A stretch of DNA of 64,000 nucleotides from assembly GCA_018396725.1 (NCBI GenBank), contig JAGTRC010000009.1:1-64000 (forward strand). Reading direction: 5' to 3'. Under the pieces are notes generated by a model. It did no database searches, was not told the origin of the DNA, and was given only the letters and a program-made list of their open reading frames with translations. The stretch is from Candidatus Bathyarchaeota archaeon (GTDB lineage: Archaea; Thermoproteota; Bathyarchaeia; 40CM-2-53-6; DTGE01). Shown one piece after another: positions 44,651 to 54,498 of this stretch; the stretch's first letter is position 1; every line of letters begins with the position of its first letter. The translations under genes were made by a program, and so were the position numbers.

Positions 44651-45970
44651 ATGACCGTGGAGGCGGATTGGAACGTCATAGGCAGGGTCTACATGGGCTC
44701 CATAGGCCTGATGGAGGGGGGGGTCTCGCTCAGCGATGGGAGGATAGTCAAGGTGGGTAGGGTTTCAAGCCTACCCCGCTCCCGCGAGGTCTTTAAGCGC
44801 AGGGGGGCCGTCATAGTGCCTGGGCTTATAGACTGCCACGTACATCTGAGGGGCTTGAACCTATCCTATAAGGAGGATTTCTACACTGGCACCTGCGCGG
44901 CGGCGGCGGGGGGCTTCGCGACGGTCCTGGATATGCCGAACACCGACCCGCCCACGGATTCACCCCAGCGCCTAAAGGATAAGATGGGGGAGGCATCCCG
45001 GGACGTGGTGGTGGATGTGGGGTTCCACGCATACCCCCCTAAAAACGCCGGTGAGCTGTTGGAGCTGCGCAGGATGGGGGCGGCCTCCATTAAATTCTAC
45101 ATGCCCATACTTGATTCGGCCAGGTTGGAGGAGATGCTTCCCCTATGCGGCTCCCTGGATATACCCGTAACGGTGCATCCTGAGAGCCGCCGCGTAATCG
45201 AAGAAGCCTTTGGGGAGGTGGGGCGTGTGGATTCCATCGAGGATTTCCTTTACGTCCACTCCGTAAGGGCTGAGGTCGAGGGGGTCAGGGAAGCTCTCAG
45301 GGCTGGAGGTAGATCCGCGAGGATCCACCTCTGCCATATCAGCTCCAGGGATGCGTTACGCGTCGTCGAGGGGGCGCGCTCCAAGGGGATCAGCTGCTCA
45401 GTGGAGGCCACCCCACACCATCTAACTCTGACCTATAAGGACCTGGCCAGGATCGGGGCCATCGGGTTGACCGTCCCCCCCTTAAGGGACGGCCGCGACC
45501 TGGACGCCCTGTGGAGCGGGTTGATGGGGGGAGGAGTGGACGTCGTAGGCAGCGACCATGCGCCCCACTCACTGGATGAGAAGCTCGGCAGCGACCTGGA
45601 GGCCGTACCCCCGGGGATCCCAGGCTTAGAGACCACCCTTCCATTGTTGACCACGTTCATAAGCCAGGGGAGGCTCAGCATAGATCTCCTCGTCAAGCTC
45701 CTCGCCGAGAACCCCTCCCGAATATTCGATTTAAAGGGTAAGGGCTATATAAGGGAGGGCTTCAGAGGCGACCTAACCGTGATCGACCTGGAATCCACCC
45801 ATGTGATCAGGCCTGAATCCTTTAAATCCAAGGCTAAATACTCTCCTTTTTCAGGCTTCAAATGTAAGGGGAGGGCTGCAGCCACCTTCGTAGGCGGCTC
45901 CCTAGCGATGGAGGACGGGGAGGTCCTGGCTAAGCCCGGTTCGGGAAGGGTACTGAGAAATGCGGGATAG
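44651..45970 (+). CDS. pyrC: Dihydroorotase
   Basis: Third step of pyrimidine synthesis, closing carbamoyl-aspartate to dihydroorotate. Metal ligands are seen in I-D-C-H-V-H-L-R-G near 57, the carbamylated Lys in S-I-K-F-Y-M near 147, His in T-V-H-P-E-S near 178, and S-D-H-A-P-H near 300. At 439 residues it is the long (type I) form. It starts eight bases after the NFACT gene and overlaps the Mut7-C gene by 11 bases. Confidence 0.93.
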   Translation: MTVEADWNVIGRVYMGSIGLMEGGVSLSDGRIVKVGRVSSLPRSREVFKRRGAVIVPGLIDCHVHLRGLNLSYKEDFYTGTCAAAAGGFATVLDMPNTDPPTDSPQRLKDKMGEASRDVVVDVGFHAYPPKNAGELLELRRMGAASIKFYMPILDSARLEEMLPLCGSLDIPVTVHPESRRVIEEAFGEVGRVDSIEDFLYVHSVRAEVEGVREALRAGGRSARIHLCHISSRDALRVVEGARSKGISCSVEATPHHLTLTYKDLARIGAIGLTVPPLRDGRDLDALWSGLMGGGVDVVGSDHAPHSLDEKLGSDLEAVPPGIPGLETTLPLLTTFISQGRLSIDLLVKLLAENPSRIFDLKGKGYIREGFRGDLTVIDLESTHVIRPESFKSKAKYSPFSGFKCKGRAAATFVGGSLAMEDGEVLAKPGSGRVLRNAG

Positions 45971-46556
45971 GAGGTTCCTATTAGACGGCATGCTGGGGAA
46001 GCTCGCCAGGTGGCTTAGGCTCCTAGGTGAAGAAGCCATCTATGAGAGGGACATGGCCGACGACGACTTGGTGGCCAAGGCCTTAAAGGAGAAGCTCATA
46101 CTCCTGACTTCAGATGAGGAGCTCTTCAGGATGGCTTCAAGTAGGGGCGTCGAGGCCTGCCTGGTCGAGAGGAGGCCCATCCATGAGGAGCTGAGGCTCC
46201 TGGCTGGACGCTACGGGATATGTCTGGAGCTCGACCCGAGCCTCTCCCGCTGCCCCAGGTGCGGCGCCCCCTTGAGGGGGGCGTCGAGGGAGGAGGTTGA
46301 AGGCTCTGTTCCACCCGGGAGCTTTATGAGGTACAGGGAGTATTGGATATGCTCAAATAAGTCTTGTAAAAAGGTTTATTGGAGGGGAAGCCACTGGAGA
46401 AACATACATAAAACGTTGAGGAAGTGCGGTGGAGTAAGAGGTGCAGGAATTGACGAAGCTGAGGCTCAGCCTCGAGGACGGGGAGCTTCTAGTCAGGCTC
46501 GCCAGGAAGGCCATAGTGGAATGGCTGAAGAGCCGCGTAAAGATAAACCCCCCTGA
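45960..46556 (+). CDS. Mut7-C RNase-fold protein with zinc ribbon
   Basis: Mut7-C proteins combine a PIN-like RNase fold with a zinc ribbon. Here residues 5-100 carry F-L-L-D-G-M-L-G-K-L-A-R-W-L-R, D-M-A-D-D-D-L and T-S-D-E-E-L-F. Residues about 100-150 hold two Cys pairs (C-P-R-C, C-S-N-K-S-C) with W-x-G-S-H-W-R-N. The last 40 residues run 116 bases into the next gene in another frame; related proteins end near H-K-T-L-R, so this tail may be a lost stop. RNase activity is inferred from the fold. Confidence 0.85.
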   Translation: MRDRRFLLDGMLGKLARWLRLLGEEAIYERDMADDDLVAKALKEKLILLTSDEELFRMASSRGVEACLVERRPIHEELRLLAGRYGICLELDPSLSRCPRCGAPLRGASREEVEGSVPPGSFMRYREYWICSNKSCKKVYWRGSHWRNIHKTLRKCGGVRGAGIDEAEAQPRGRGASSQARQEGHSGMAEEPRKDKPP

Positions 46557-47082
46557 AAACGTCGATGAGAAGCTTAAGGTGAATGCAGGCGTCTTCGTGA
46601 CGCTGAACCGTTGGGATAAGGGCCGCAGCCTGAGGGGATGCATCGGAATACCATACCCGGTTAAGCCTCTGATAGAAGCCGTCATAGAGGCCGCCATAGA
46701 CGCCGCAACCGGCGATCCCCGCTTCCCCCCCGTAAAACTGGATGAGATGAGATCCATAGTCGTAGAAGTCAGCGTCCTAACCCCTCCAGTGGAGGTGAGG
46801 GTTGAGGATCCCATGGACTACCCCAGGCGTATAGAGATAGGCGTAGACGGATTGATAGTTGAGAAGGGCCCGTTCAAGGGGCTGCTCCTACCCCAGGTGG
46901 CCGTGGAATGGAACATGGACCCGGAGGAGTTCCTGAGCAACTGCTGCATGAAAGCCGGCTTACCCCCGGACTCATGGATCTCCAAGGATGTGAAGATATG
47001 GAAGTTTCAGGCCTCGGTGTTCGCTGAGGAGGAGCCTGAGGGAAGCGTTAGATGGGCTATGCATCCGGGGAGTCGGGTTTGA
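46441..47082 (+). CDS. AMMECR1 domain protein
   Basis: 213-residue AMMECR1-family protein. The conserved L-R-G-C-I-G-I-P block lies near 60, followed by A-A-x-D-A-A-T-G-D-P-R-F-P-P and V-E-V-S-V-L near 105. The family is present in archaea and eukaryotes; its enzymatic role is not settled. GTG start at 46441. It overlaps Mut7-C by 116 bases and the following glycosyltransferase by 31 bases as annotated, within one operon. Confidence 0.92.
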   Translation: MQELTKLRLSLEDGELLVRLARKAIVEWLKSRVKINPPENVDEKLKVNAGVFVTLNRWDKGRSLRGCIGIPYPVKPLIEAVIEAAIDAATGDPRFPPVKLDEMRSIVVEVSVLTPPVEVRVEDPMDYPRRIEIGVDGLIVEKGPFKGLLLPQVAVEWNMDPEEFLSNCCMKAGLPPDSWISKDVKIWKFQASVFAEEEPEGSVRWAMHPGSRV

Positions 47083-48314
47083 GGGCCTACTTCGCCGTCA
47101 ACGGCCTAGGGCTAGGCCACATAAAGAGGTGCGAGACCATAGCCGAGAGGCTTATAGAGGATGGATGGCAGGTGTTCTTCTCCACCTACCTGGACGGCTA
47201 TGAGTACGCGTCCCGGAAGGGGTTCAAGACCCTACGCGCCACACCCATATCCTACGTGGTGGACGATAAGGGGAAAGTGGACTATAAGGGCACCCTCATG
47301 GGCAACGGGCTCTCCATGGGGTTCAGGCGGGCCCTGAGACAGGTGGCTGAGGAGATAAGGTACATCAAGGCCGTCAGGCCCGACCTGATAGTCTCGGACT
47401 CCAGGGCTTCAACCATAATAGCCGCCAAGCTCATGGGGCTCCCAGTGGTACTGATCATAAATCAGATGAGGATCGAGATGGCTGAGACCTTAAAGGCCAA
47501 CTCCCCGGTTGAGAGGATCATCCTCCTAATCCTCAGGTCTTCATGGTTCATCCTGAAGCATTTAATAGAGTATCTGTGGACCCTGAGCGATAAGATATTG
47601 GTGCCGGACCTCCCCCCGCCCTACACCATCTCCAAGAATACCCTGGGGATCCTCTCGTATAGGAAGAAGAGGGACATAGCCTTCATAGGACCCCTGGTCG
47701 AAGGGAAGCCCATGCGAGGCCGCAGCTCGAGACCTACAGGGGACGAGCCCTTCATATACGTGGCGGTTAGCGGGCCTAGGAGGGAGAGGAGGACCCTGGC
47801 TTCGAAGCTCATGGAAGTCCTCCCCGAGATACCTGAATACAGGTTCATCCTTACGGAGGGGGAGCCCTCCCGGGACACGCCCGCTAAGAGGGTGGGTAAT
47901 GTAACCGTCTATCCATGGGTCAGCGACGAGGACCAGCTTAGCCTGTTACAGGGCTGCGAAGTCGTTGTATGTAGAGCGGGCCACGGCATGATCTCGAAGG
48001 CCCTGGCCTATGGTAAGCCGATGGTGTTGATTCCTATCCCAGGTCACATGGAGCAGCTTGGAAACGCCTTAAGGGTTAAGGAGCTCGGCTTCGGAGAGGT
48101 GTTGAACCAGGAGGATTTGACGGCTTCCACCCTTAGGGAGGCTATAAGGGGAGCCCTTAGATCGGGCTTAGGGCGGGGGATCCAGCTTATCGCTGGAAGC
48201 GCTGGGAGGAACCCGGCTGAAGAATTTTTAAATATTATAAGCGGGTCCCGGGGCAGAGCCCTAGTAACGGTCCGAGCCCCTCCAAGCCCCCGCAGCACGT
48301 CTAAGCAGCTCTGA
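47052..48314 (+). CDS. GT-B glycosyltransferase (family 28/MurG-like)
   Basis: About 411-420 residues. The domain opens at A-Y-F-A-V-N-G-L-G-L-G-H; the true start is probably TTG at 47079, overlapping the AMMECR1 stop. The C-terminal half contains V-C-R-A-G-H-G-M-I-S-K-A-L-A-Y-G-K-P, the nucleotide-sugar site of MGT/MurG-type enzymes, and Y-P-W-V-S-D. It would add a sugar to a lipid or small molecule in surface glycan formation. The acceptor is unknown. Confidence 0.85.
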   Translation: MGYASGESGLRAYFAVNGLGLGHIKRCETIAERLIEDGWQVFFSTYLDGYEYASRKGFKTLRATPISYVVDDKGKVDYKGTLMGNGLSMGFRRALRQVAEEIRYIKAVRPDLIVSDSRASTIIAAKLMGLPVVLIINQMRIEMAETLKANSPVERIILLILRSSWFILKHLIEYLWTLSDKILVPDLPPPYTISKNTLGILSYRKKRDIAFIGPLVEGKPMRGRSSRPTGDEPFIYVAVSGPRRERRTLASKLMEVLPEIPEYRFILTEGEPSRDTPAKRVGNVTVYPWVSDEDQLSLLQGCEVVVCRAGHGMISKALAYGKPMVLIPIPGHMEQLGNALRVKELGFGEVLNQEDLTASTLREAIRGALRSGLGRGIQLIAGSAGRNPAEEFLNIISGSRGRALVTVRAPPSPRSTSKQL

Positions 48315-48433
48315 GGAGCAGTTGATTCCGGCGGTTACACGGGGATGCCTCATCGAGGCCCAACGCCTCCCCTCCGGGTTTTATGATTAAATTTATTAAC
48401 TTAATATTATTAATCATTCAGCGGTGCATCAAA

Positions 48434-49423
48434 GTGGATCTATTGTTTATAAGCCAGGACGAGGTAGCCGCCCTCCTGGATATGAGGGATACCCTAGCGG
48501 CCGTGGAGGATTCCTTCAAGGAGAAAGGTTTAGGCCACGTCCAGATGCCGCCCAAACTCTACCTATACTATGCGAGGCATAACGGGGACCTGAGGGTGAT
48601 GCCCTGCTACATGGAGAGATCCGAGAAATCCGGCGTGAAAATAGTGAACGTACACCCGGAAAACCCCACCTCAAAAGGGTTGCCCACCATAATGGCCGTG
48701 ATCATGCTGGTCGACCCATCCACGGGCGCCCCCATGGCGATCATGGACGGCACCCTCATAACCGCCATCAGGACGGGCGCTGCGAGCGGCGTCGCCACCA
48801 AGTACCTGGCCAGGAGGGACTGCGAGACCTTAGGGTTGGTCGGCGCCGGCGGCCAAGCCCTGAGGCAGCTGGAAGCCATAGCGGAGGTAGCCCCGATAAG
48901 AAACGTTAAAGTCTACGATAAATACAGGGAGAAGGCCCAGAGGTTCATTAAGGAGGTTGAGGGAAAGTTCAGTTTAACCTTTAAAGCGGTCGACAGCGTG
49001 GAGGAATGCGTGAGAGGCTCCGACATAATCACCACTATAACCCCCTCCAGGGGAACCATCGTGGAGGATGAATGGGTGGAGGAGGGCACCCATATAAACG
49101 CTATAGGAGCCGACGCCCCGGGGAAGCAGGAGCTGGACCCCAGGACGTTGAAGAGGGCCAGGATAGTCGTGGACGACTGGGAGCAAGCCTGCCACAGCGG
49201 CGAAGTTAACGTTCCATTATCCCAGGGGCTCATAAGCAAAGAGGATATATATGGGGAATTGGGCGAGATAGTGTGCGGCGTGAAAGGGGGCAGGGAATCA
49301 GCCCAGGAGATAACCATATTCGACTCCACAGGCCTCGCCGTCCAGGACGTGGCAACCGCATGGATAGTTTATGAGAGGGCGAAGAAGAAGGGGGTAGGAA
49401 CCTGGCTGACACTGTTCAGGTGA
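48434..49423 (+). CDS. Ornithine cyclodeaminase/alanine dehydrogenase family enzyme
   Basis: About 329 residues from GTG 48434. The longer ORF start at 48383 lies inside an AT-rich promoter, so I reject it. NAD-binding G-A-G-G-Q-A is near 140, substrate residues M-P-P-K-L and R-T-G-A-A-S-G-V-A-T lie before it, and D-S-T-G-L-A-V-Q-D near the end. Archaeal members include alanine dehydrogenase; deamination of alanine, ornithine or a related amino acid cannot be separated by sequence. Confidence 0.88.
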   Translation: MDLLFISQDEVAALLDMRDTLAAVEDSFKEKGLGHVQMPPKLYLYYARHNGDLRVMPCYMERSEKSGVKIVNVHPENPTSKGLPTIMAVIMLVDPSTGAPMAIMDGTLITAIRTGAASGVATKYLARRDCETLGLVGAGGQALRQLEAIAEVAPIRNVKVYDKYREKAQRFIKEVEGKFSLTFKAVDSVEECVRGSDIITTITPSRGTIVEDEWVEEGTHINAIGADAPGKQELDPRTLKRARIVVDDWEQACHSGEVNVPLSQGLISKEDIYGELGEIVCGVKGGRESAQEITIFDSTGLAVQDVATAWIVYERAKKKGVGTWLTLFR

Positions 49424-49492
49424 GGACCTCCTCCACCCAGCTTTCACAAACATCGTCAACGCTAATATCTTGGTTCCCGCCTTCTAAACGCT

Positions 49493-49846
49493 ATGGAGGA
49501 CCATTTCAAACCCTTAATAAAGGGGGAGTTGGAGCAGGCCCTGGAAGATTTGAAGAGCCTCCAGGGGAGCCTCCGCAGAGGAGGCCCTAGAGTTGATTTA
49601 TGGCGTCCAATGGAGAGGCTTGAATACGCGGCATTCCTCCTGTCGATAACCTTCGGGCTAATGGATTATGACCCGAACCATGGCGACATGGAAAAAATTG
49701 CGGATGGAGACGAGCCATCCAAGCTCGTTGAACTGTTGACCGGCTGCCTGGAGGCTCTGGAAAGAGATGATCCTAAAAGATGCTATGATGGGGTTAAAGC
49801 CCTGGTGAAGATCCTTGGATCCCTGATCGGCGGGAGGGGGAGATGA
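49493..49846 (+). CDS. helical hypothetical protein
   Basis: 117 residues, almost wholly helical, with a tripartite pattern of amphipathic helices (about 5-30, 40-60, 75-115). It is somewhat like HEPN-type bundles in length, but no HEPN motif is seen. Starts at ATG 49493 with an AT-rich region upstream. No family recognised. Confidence 0.55.
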   Translation: MEDHFKPLIKGELEQALEDLKSLQGSLRRGGPRVDLWRPMERLEYAAFLLSITFGLMDYDPNHGDMEKIADGDEPSKLVELLTGCLEALERDDPKRCYDGVKALVKILGSLIGGRGR

Positions 49847-49903
49847 GATCCGCCTGCCCGGCTCCGCTCCTCCCATCCCGGGGGGTTCAGGCCCACCCCC
49901 TTG

Positions 49904-50467
49904 TCATCCAGCTGGTTTTCGGGGGAGTATCCTGCGCCGGATCACGATCTCCGTAATCAGGCTTATGGCTATTATCTCAGCCCAGGCTTTGGCTAGGATC
50001 GAGAGTATCACCATGTCCGTCATATGGTGGGCGAGGGACGGTATGAAGTACACGGTGATGTACTTGAGGAACGCGTAGAGGAATATGAACTCCGGTATGA
50101 AACCTATGGGTCCGGCTATGAGGGGCCTAAGCTTCTTCGATGCGAGCCCGAACCCTAGCCCCGTTAGGGCTTTGCCGGGTATTATCAGGGAGCCTAGCAG
50201 TGGACCGTACCATCCGGCCACCCCGAAACGGTAGAAGGGCGTTAGGGCCACCAATGCTCCAGCTATGAATCCTAGGGCTGGGCCGCATTGGAGGGCGGCT
50301 AGGAACGTGCCTATATGGGATAGGTCCAGGGCCACCTGGGGATGGATGGGTGCGAGGTACATGGATAACAGGGCTAGTACGTTGCCTAGGGCCCCCATGG
50401 AGGCTATGAACGTGATCCTGCCGCTTATGGATTGGGTCTCCGGCCCCTTCACTCCTTCGGGCTCCAT
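49904..50467 (-). CDS. ECF transporter S-component-like membrane protein
   Basis: 187 residues with about six hydrophobic helices, including A-L-D-L-S-H-I-G-T-F-L-A-A-L near 50, a pattern found in substrate-binding S components of ECF vitamin transporters. No EcfA/EcfT genes adjoin it, so it would share an energy module encoded elsewhere. Substrate is unknown. It lies 46 bases after purA on the same strand and could be cotranscribed. Confidence 0.7.
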   Translation of the reverse strand: MEPEGVKGPETQSISGRITFIASMGALGNVLALLSMYLAPIHPQVALDLSHIGTFLAALQCGPALGFIAGALVALTPFYRFGVAGWYGPLLGSLIIPGKALTGLGFGLASKKLRPLIAGPIGFIPEFIFLYAFLKYITVYFIPSLAHHMTDMVILSILAKAWAEIIAISLITEIVIRRRILPRKPAG

Positions 50468-50513
50468 GGGCCGGCTTTATCAGGGATCAACCTTATAAGA
50501 TTTAGGTATCTAC

Positions 50514-51533
50514 TCATTTATGAGTACTCCTATCTATGATATCATCAGCGGCCGGGCCGGTCCCGATCAAGACCACGGGGACCCCCACGGCGGCCTCCAC
50601 ATCCCTGATGAAACGCGCCGCCTCCCCGGATAACTCCTCGTATCTCCGAGCCCCCCTGCATTCAGGATAGACTATGTCCAGCTTGGTCACAGCCACCTCC
50701 GTAGCCCCGTTCAACATGACGGCCCTACGCGCCAGGTCGAAGTCGAAGGGCGCAGCCCTGCGCTCACGCCTGGTGACGGTTCCATACTCCATCCAGCCCC
50801 GTCTGAGGACCTCATCCCTCGGAAGCTCCCCCTTCAAGGGGCCGGCCCCCACCCTCGTAACGTAGGCTTTGAACACGACCAGGACGTGGTCGACCCTCGT
50901 GGGGCCCAAGCCTATATCGGATAGTATCGCCGAGGCGCATACATCCTTGGCGGTGCAGTACGGATACGTCCCATGATAGAGGGAGAGATAGGTGCCCTGC
51001 GTCCCCTCCACGAGGACCACGCCGCCGCTGTCCAAGGCCCTGTTAACCTCTAAGGGTACATCCCTTATATAGGGTGAGAGCTCAGGCAGGTCCCTAGCCA
51101 TCTTAGCCCTCCTCATGACCCTGTCGGCGCTGCAAGTTCCGATGCCGCTCTTAGTGGATCCGATCTTCTCCACGAGATGGGATGACTTGGCCTCCTCCTC
51201 TATATGCCTCTCCTCTATTATGGCGCATTGAGGATCCAAGCCCAGCCTCGAGCCGCAGCCCAGCCTCTCCACCTCATCCAATAGGACCCTCGGGTTGACC
51301 AGGACGCCGGCCCCTATCAGGAGCTGGGCATCCTCATATATGAAGCCGCTTGGAACCATCCGGAGGAAGTACTTCTCCCCCTTAAACTCCACCGTATGAC
51401 CGGCGTTCGGCCCCACACCGCCCCTAACCACTATCTCAGGCCTATCCCTCAAAGCTAGATAGGAGATTATCTTACCTTTACCCTCATCACCGAAGAATCC
51501 GCCTACCACGACCCTACAAGGCATCCCTTCCAC
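50514..51533 (-). CDS. purA: Adenylosuccinate synthetase
   Basis: Joins IMP and aspartate with GTP in AMP synthesis. The P-loop-like G-F-F-G-D-E-G-K-G-K opens the protein at 12-21, G-P-N-A-G-H-T near 41 holds catalytic His, and G-S-T-K-S-G-I-G and E-G-T-Q-G-T-Y-L are conserved. At 339 residues it is the short archaeal form that lacks insertions of the bacterial enzyme of about 430 residues. Confidence 0.95.
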   Translation of the reverse strand: MEGMPCRVVVGGFFGDEGKGKIISYLALRDRPEIVVRGGVGPNAGHTVEFKGEKYFLRMVPSGFIYEDAQLLIGAGVLVNPRVLLDEVERLGCGSRLGLDPQCAIIEERHIEEEAKSSHLVEKIGSTKSGIGTCSADRVMRRAKMARDLPELSPYIRDVPLEVNRALDSGGVVLVEGTQGTYLSLYHGTYPYCTAKDVCASAILSDIGLGPTRVDHVLVVFKAYVTRVGAGPLKGELPRDEVLRRGWMEYGTVTRRERRAAPFDFDLARRAVMLNGATEVAVTKLDIVYPECRGARRYEELSGEAARFIRDVEAAVGVPVVLIGTGPAADDIIDRSTHK

Positions 51534-52108
51534 CCTTTGGGAAGGATGGAACGCTTGGGATAAAAGGCTTTAGGAAAGCCCAGGCGGCAATCGGAGATGG
51601 ACACACTCTCGGCTTGAAAGCCTTCTTGAAGTTGGTGTTATAAGGAACCGAGGGTTATGTAAGATCCATCAGAAGGATGCGCCTTTATTAAAGACGTGTT
51701 ATGGTTATTCTAGGCAGGATGCCATTCCATAGCTTATTTTTACTTAAACGATTTAATTTTCTTCTTGTTAGAGATGGGTTTTAGGTTTATAGTTTATAAT
51801 GAAAGCCCAGATGGTCCCACCATGCCTTCCCCGGCGCTATCGCGGTTTCAAGGCCGAACTCGCGACCGACGTGAAAATCATAGCATCAGAGGTTTCCCTC
51901 AGCCTTTCGCGTGTGGGCTCATCAACTAATTATAGTTTAGAGGCGGCTTTTCAGTCCGCCCATCGTAACTTCACAGCTTTAAGCTCAGCATTTGGAGCTT
52001 CATCACGCCGCCCAGTAATTAGCCGCTCGCCCCGGGATTTAAAGTTACCCCTGGATCACATGCCGATCCCATCTATACTCGTTATGGTACTCCTGGGGGA
52101 TAGAGCGG
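51534..52108. other. intergenic region
   Basis: 575 bases between the divergent-facing purA promoter and the HypA 3' end. An AT-rich tract (about 51690-51800) carries TATA-like elements. The 131-codon plus-strand frame that follows has codon use unlike the neighbours and no domain, so I call no gene. Confidence 0.4.
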
Positions 52109-52486
52109 CTACTTTGACCGTTTCTTTATCCTTATATGTTTCACGATGCAGTCGTTCAACCCCTCTATTTCGAGGTCCCTCCCGCCGCATCTAGGGCATT
52201 TAACCGATGCTAGGGCCTCGAATGGATCACCCCTAGCCTTCACCGGGCCCTCGTAGCCGCATCCATTGCATAGGGCTCTGACGCTCCTCGTGGTTATGCG
52301 TATCTTGGCGTTTTCAGCCATGCTCTTCTCAGCTAAGGCCTTAAGGCAGAAGGCCAGCTGACCCCTGTTTAAATGGCTTAGAGCGCTTATCTCCAGGGCT
52401 ATCTCAGTAACCTCCTCAGCCTCGTTCTCAGCCGCCACCCTGAGCACGGTGGAGAGTATGCTTTGGGCCGTCGTAAACTCGTGCAA
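52109..52486 (-). CDS. hypA: Hydrogenase/urease nickel incorporation protein HypA
   Basis: Nickel chaperone for NiFe hydrogenase maturation. I start it at TTG 52486 because this gives the invariant M-H-E opening whose His binds nickel; the longer ORF adds an unrelated 45-residue leader. The zinc site is C-N-G-C and C-P-R-C near residues 73-98. Length from this start is 125, typical for the family. No hydrogenase or hypB gene lies in the window, so its client is elsewhere. Confidence 0.88.
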   Translation of the reverse strand: MHEFTTAQSILSTVLRVAAENEAEEVTEIALEISALSHLNRGQLAFCLKALAEKSMAENAKIRITTRSVRALCNGCGYEGPVKARGDPFEALASVKCPRCGGRDLEIEGLNDCIVKHIRIKKRSK

Positions 52487-52781
52487 CACCGTCCGCCAGG
52501 GAACAGGAGGAATATGAAGGATATTAACTCTGCTCTGCTGCACCCCCTCTTGAGGGTCAGCGCCCAGATATGGATGGGTGGATGGGGAGGATGGGCCGGT
52601 GACACGGCTCGGGACCGGATCCACGCCCGGCTCCCCCAGGCTCCAGCCTTGGAGGGCATAGGCATGATGGATGGATGGGCCACGGGTTTGGATCCTAGCC
52701 TTTTCTAAGGGGCGTGTCTATAGTATTTTTTATAGGGCTCCACCTTAATTATGCACGCATGGAATTTAGGTTCAGGGTTAT

Positions 52782-54440
52782 GTGAGATTGGTTAAGTTCA
52801 TATTTGTTACGGGCGGCGTGATGTCCGGGATCGGGAAGGGCATAGTCACAGCCTCCATAGGGAAGATCCTTCAGGTTAGGGGTTTCTCCGTGACGGCTGC
52901 TAAGATCGATCCTTACCTGAACGTGGACGCTGGGACGATGAACCCTATAATTCACGGGGAGGTCTTCGTCACCGATGACGGCGGCGAGATAGATATGGAT
53001 CTCGGAACCTATGAGAGGTTCCTGGATGTTAACCTCTCCAAGAGGCATAACATAACCACGGGCCAAGTCTACTCCACGGTCATAGGGAGGGAGCGTAAGG
53101 GCGAGTATCTGGGCAGGTGCGTCCAGATAATCCCCCATATAACGGATGAGATCAAGGATAGGATCAGGTCCATAGCTGAGGAGAGCAACGTGGAAGTGAT
53201 GGTTACGGAGATAGGTGGGACCGTCGGTGATATTGAGGGCCTCCCCTTCCTCGAGGCCGCGAGGCAGATAAGGCTTGAGGAGGGCGGCGGGAACGTCCTA
53301 TACGCCCACGTCACATGGGTTCCGGTCCTCTCGGTGGTGGGGGAGCAGAAGACCAAGCCTACCCAGCACAGCGTCCAGGAGCTTCGGAGGATAGGCATCC
53401 AACCCGACATAATAGTGGCGAGGAGCGGCGCACCCCTGAAGGAGGTTCCCAGGAAGAAGATAGCGCTCTTCTGCAACGTGGAGGAGAGGGCGGTCTTCGC
53501 CTCGCCGGACATGGAATGCATATATGAGTCCCCGCTGATCCTCGACCGGCAGGGCATGGGCGACTACATCTGCGAGAGGCTGGGCTTAGGGTCAAGGAGG
53601 GCTGAATGGAGGAGTTGGGAATCCATCGTGGAGAGGTTCACGTCGCCCTCAGGAGAGGTATGGATAGCCATGTGCGGAAAGTATGCTGAGCTGGCGGACT
53701 CCTATGTGAGCGTCAATGAGGCTTTGAAGCATGCCGGGGCGGCGTGCAACGTGAGGGTTAAGATCGACTGGATCGAGACCGAGGTCTTCGAGGAGGATCC
53801 TGGGAGGATAGACCTGCTCTCGAGGTATGATGGGGTGCTCGTACCGGGGGGCTTCGGGTCAAGGGGGACCCAGGGGAAGATAGCCGCCATCAGGTACGCC
53901 AGGGAGATGGATAAACCCTTCCTGGGGATATGCTTCGGGTTCCAGCTCGCCGTGGTGGAGTACGCCAGGCACATAGGGTTTGAAGGAGCGAACAGCACGG
54001 AGGTTGACCCCGATACTCCCCATCCCGTCATAGACCTGATGCCCGAGCAGAAGGGGGTGAAGGAGAAGGGAGCGACCATGAGGCTTGGAGCCCACGAGGT
54101 CCAAGTGACCCCTGGAACACTAGCCTATAAGCTCTATGGGACGGAGAGGATCTGGGAGAGGCACAGGCATAGATACGAGGTCAACCCCGGCTACATAGAA
54201 GCCCTAAGGGAGGGGGGCCTAGTCTTCTCAGGGGTGAGCCCGGACGGTAAACGTATGGAGATACTGGAGATCCCGGGGAGATACTTCTTCCTCGCCACCC
54301 AGTTCCATGGAGAGTTCAAGTCGAGGCCTGAGAAGCCCTCGCCGCCATATTATGGATTCATAAAGTCATGCCTAGACCGGAAGCAGGGGCTAAGTAAGCC
54401 GGTGTTCCAAGGTTTGAAGGGGATAACAGCCCATACATGA
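52782..54440 (+). CDS. pyrG: CTP synthase
   Basis: Converts UTP to CTP with glutamine nitrogen. The N-terminal synthetase domain begins [13 protein letters not shown], with [15 protein letters not shown] near 41. The C-terminal class I glutamine amidotransferase (about 290-545) has F-L-G-I-C-F-G-F-Q with the nucleophilic Cys and a later F-H-G-E-F-K His-Glu pair. Start GTG at 52782. DUF460 follows 58 bases later. Confidence 0.96.
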   Translation: MRLVKFIFVTGGVMSGIGKGIVTASIGKILQVRGFSVTAAKIDPYLNVDAGTMNPIIHGEVFVTDDGGEIDMDLGTYERFLDVNLSKRHNITTGQVYSTVIGRERKGEYLGRCVQIIPHITDEIKDRIRSIAEESNVEVMVTEIGGTVGDIEGLPFLEAARQIRLEEGGGNVLYAHVTWVPVLSVVGEQKTKPTQHSVQELRRIGIQPDIIVARSGAPLKEVPRKKIALFCNVEERAVFASPDMECIYESPLILDRQGMGDYICERLGLGSRRAEWRSWESIVERFTSPSGEVWIAMCGKYAELADSYVSVNEALKHAGAACNVRVKIDWIETEVFEEDPGRIDLLSRYDGVLVPGGFGSRGTQGKIAAIRYAREMDKPFLGICFGFQLAVVEYARHIGFEGANSTEVDPDTPHPVIDLMPEQKGVKEKGATMRLGAHEVQVTPGTLAYKLYGTERIWERHRHRYEVNPGYIEALREGGLVFSGVSPDGKRMEILEIPGRYFFLATQFHGEFKSRPEKPSPPYYGFIKSCLDRKQGLSKPVFQGLKGITAHT

Positions 54441-54498
54441 ACCGGAACCCTGGGAAAACGCTACTTTAAAATCCATCCCTCTAATATATTTTTCCGGG

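Noticed and set aside
46441-46556. Tail of Mut7-C as an extra domain
   Set aside because: The tail is out of frame with AMMECR1 and has no recognised feature; it is more likely a read-through extension.
51799-52194. 131-codon plus-strand open frame after an AT-rich region with a TATA-like element
   Set aside because: Arg codons are CGN rather than AGG, there is no domain, and it runs into the HypA gene on the other strand; it looks like a chance frame.
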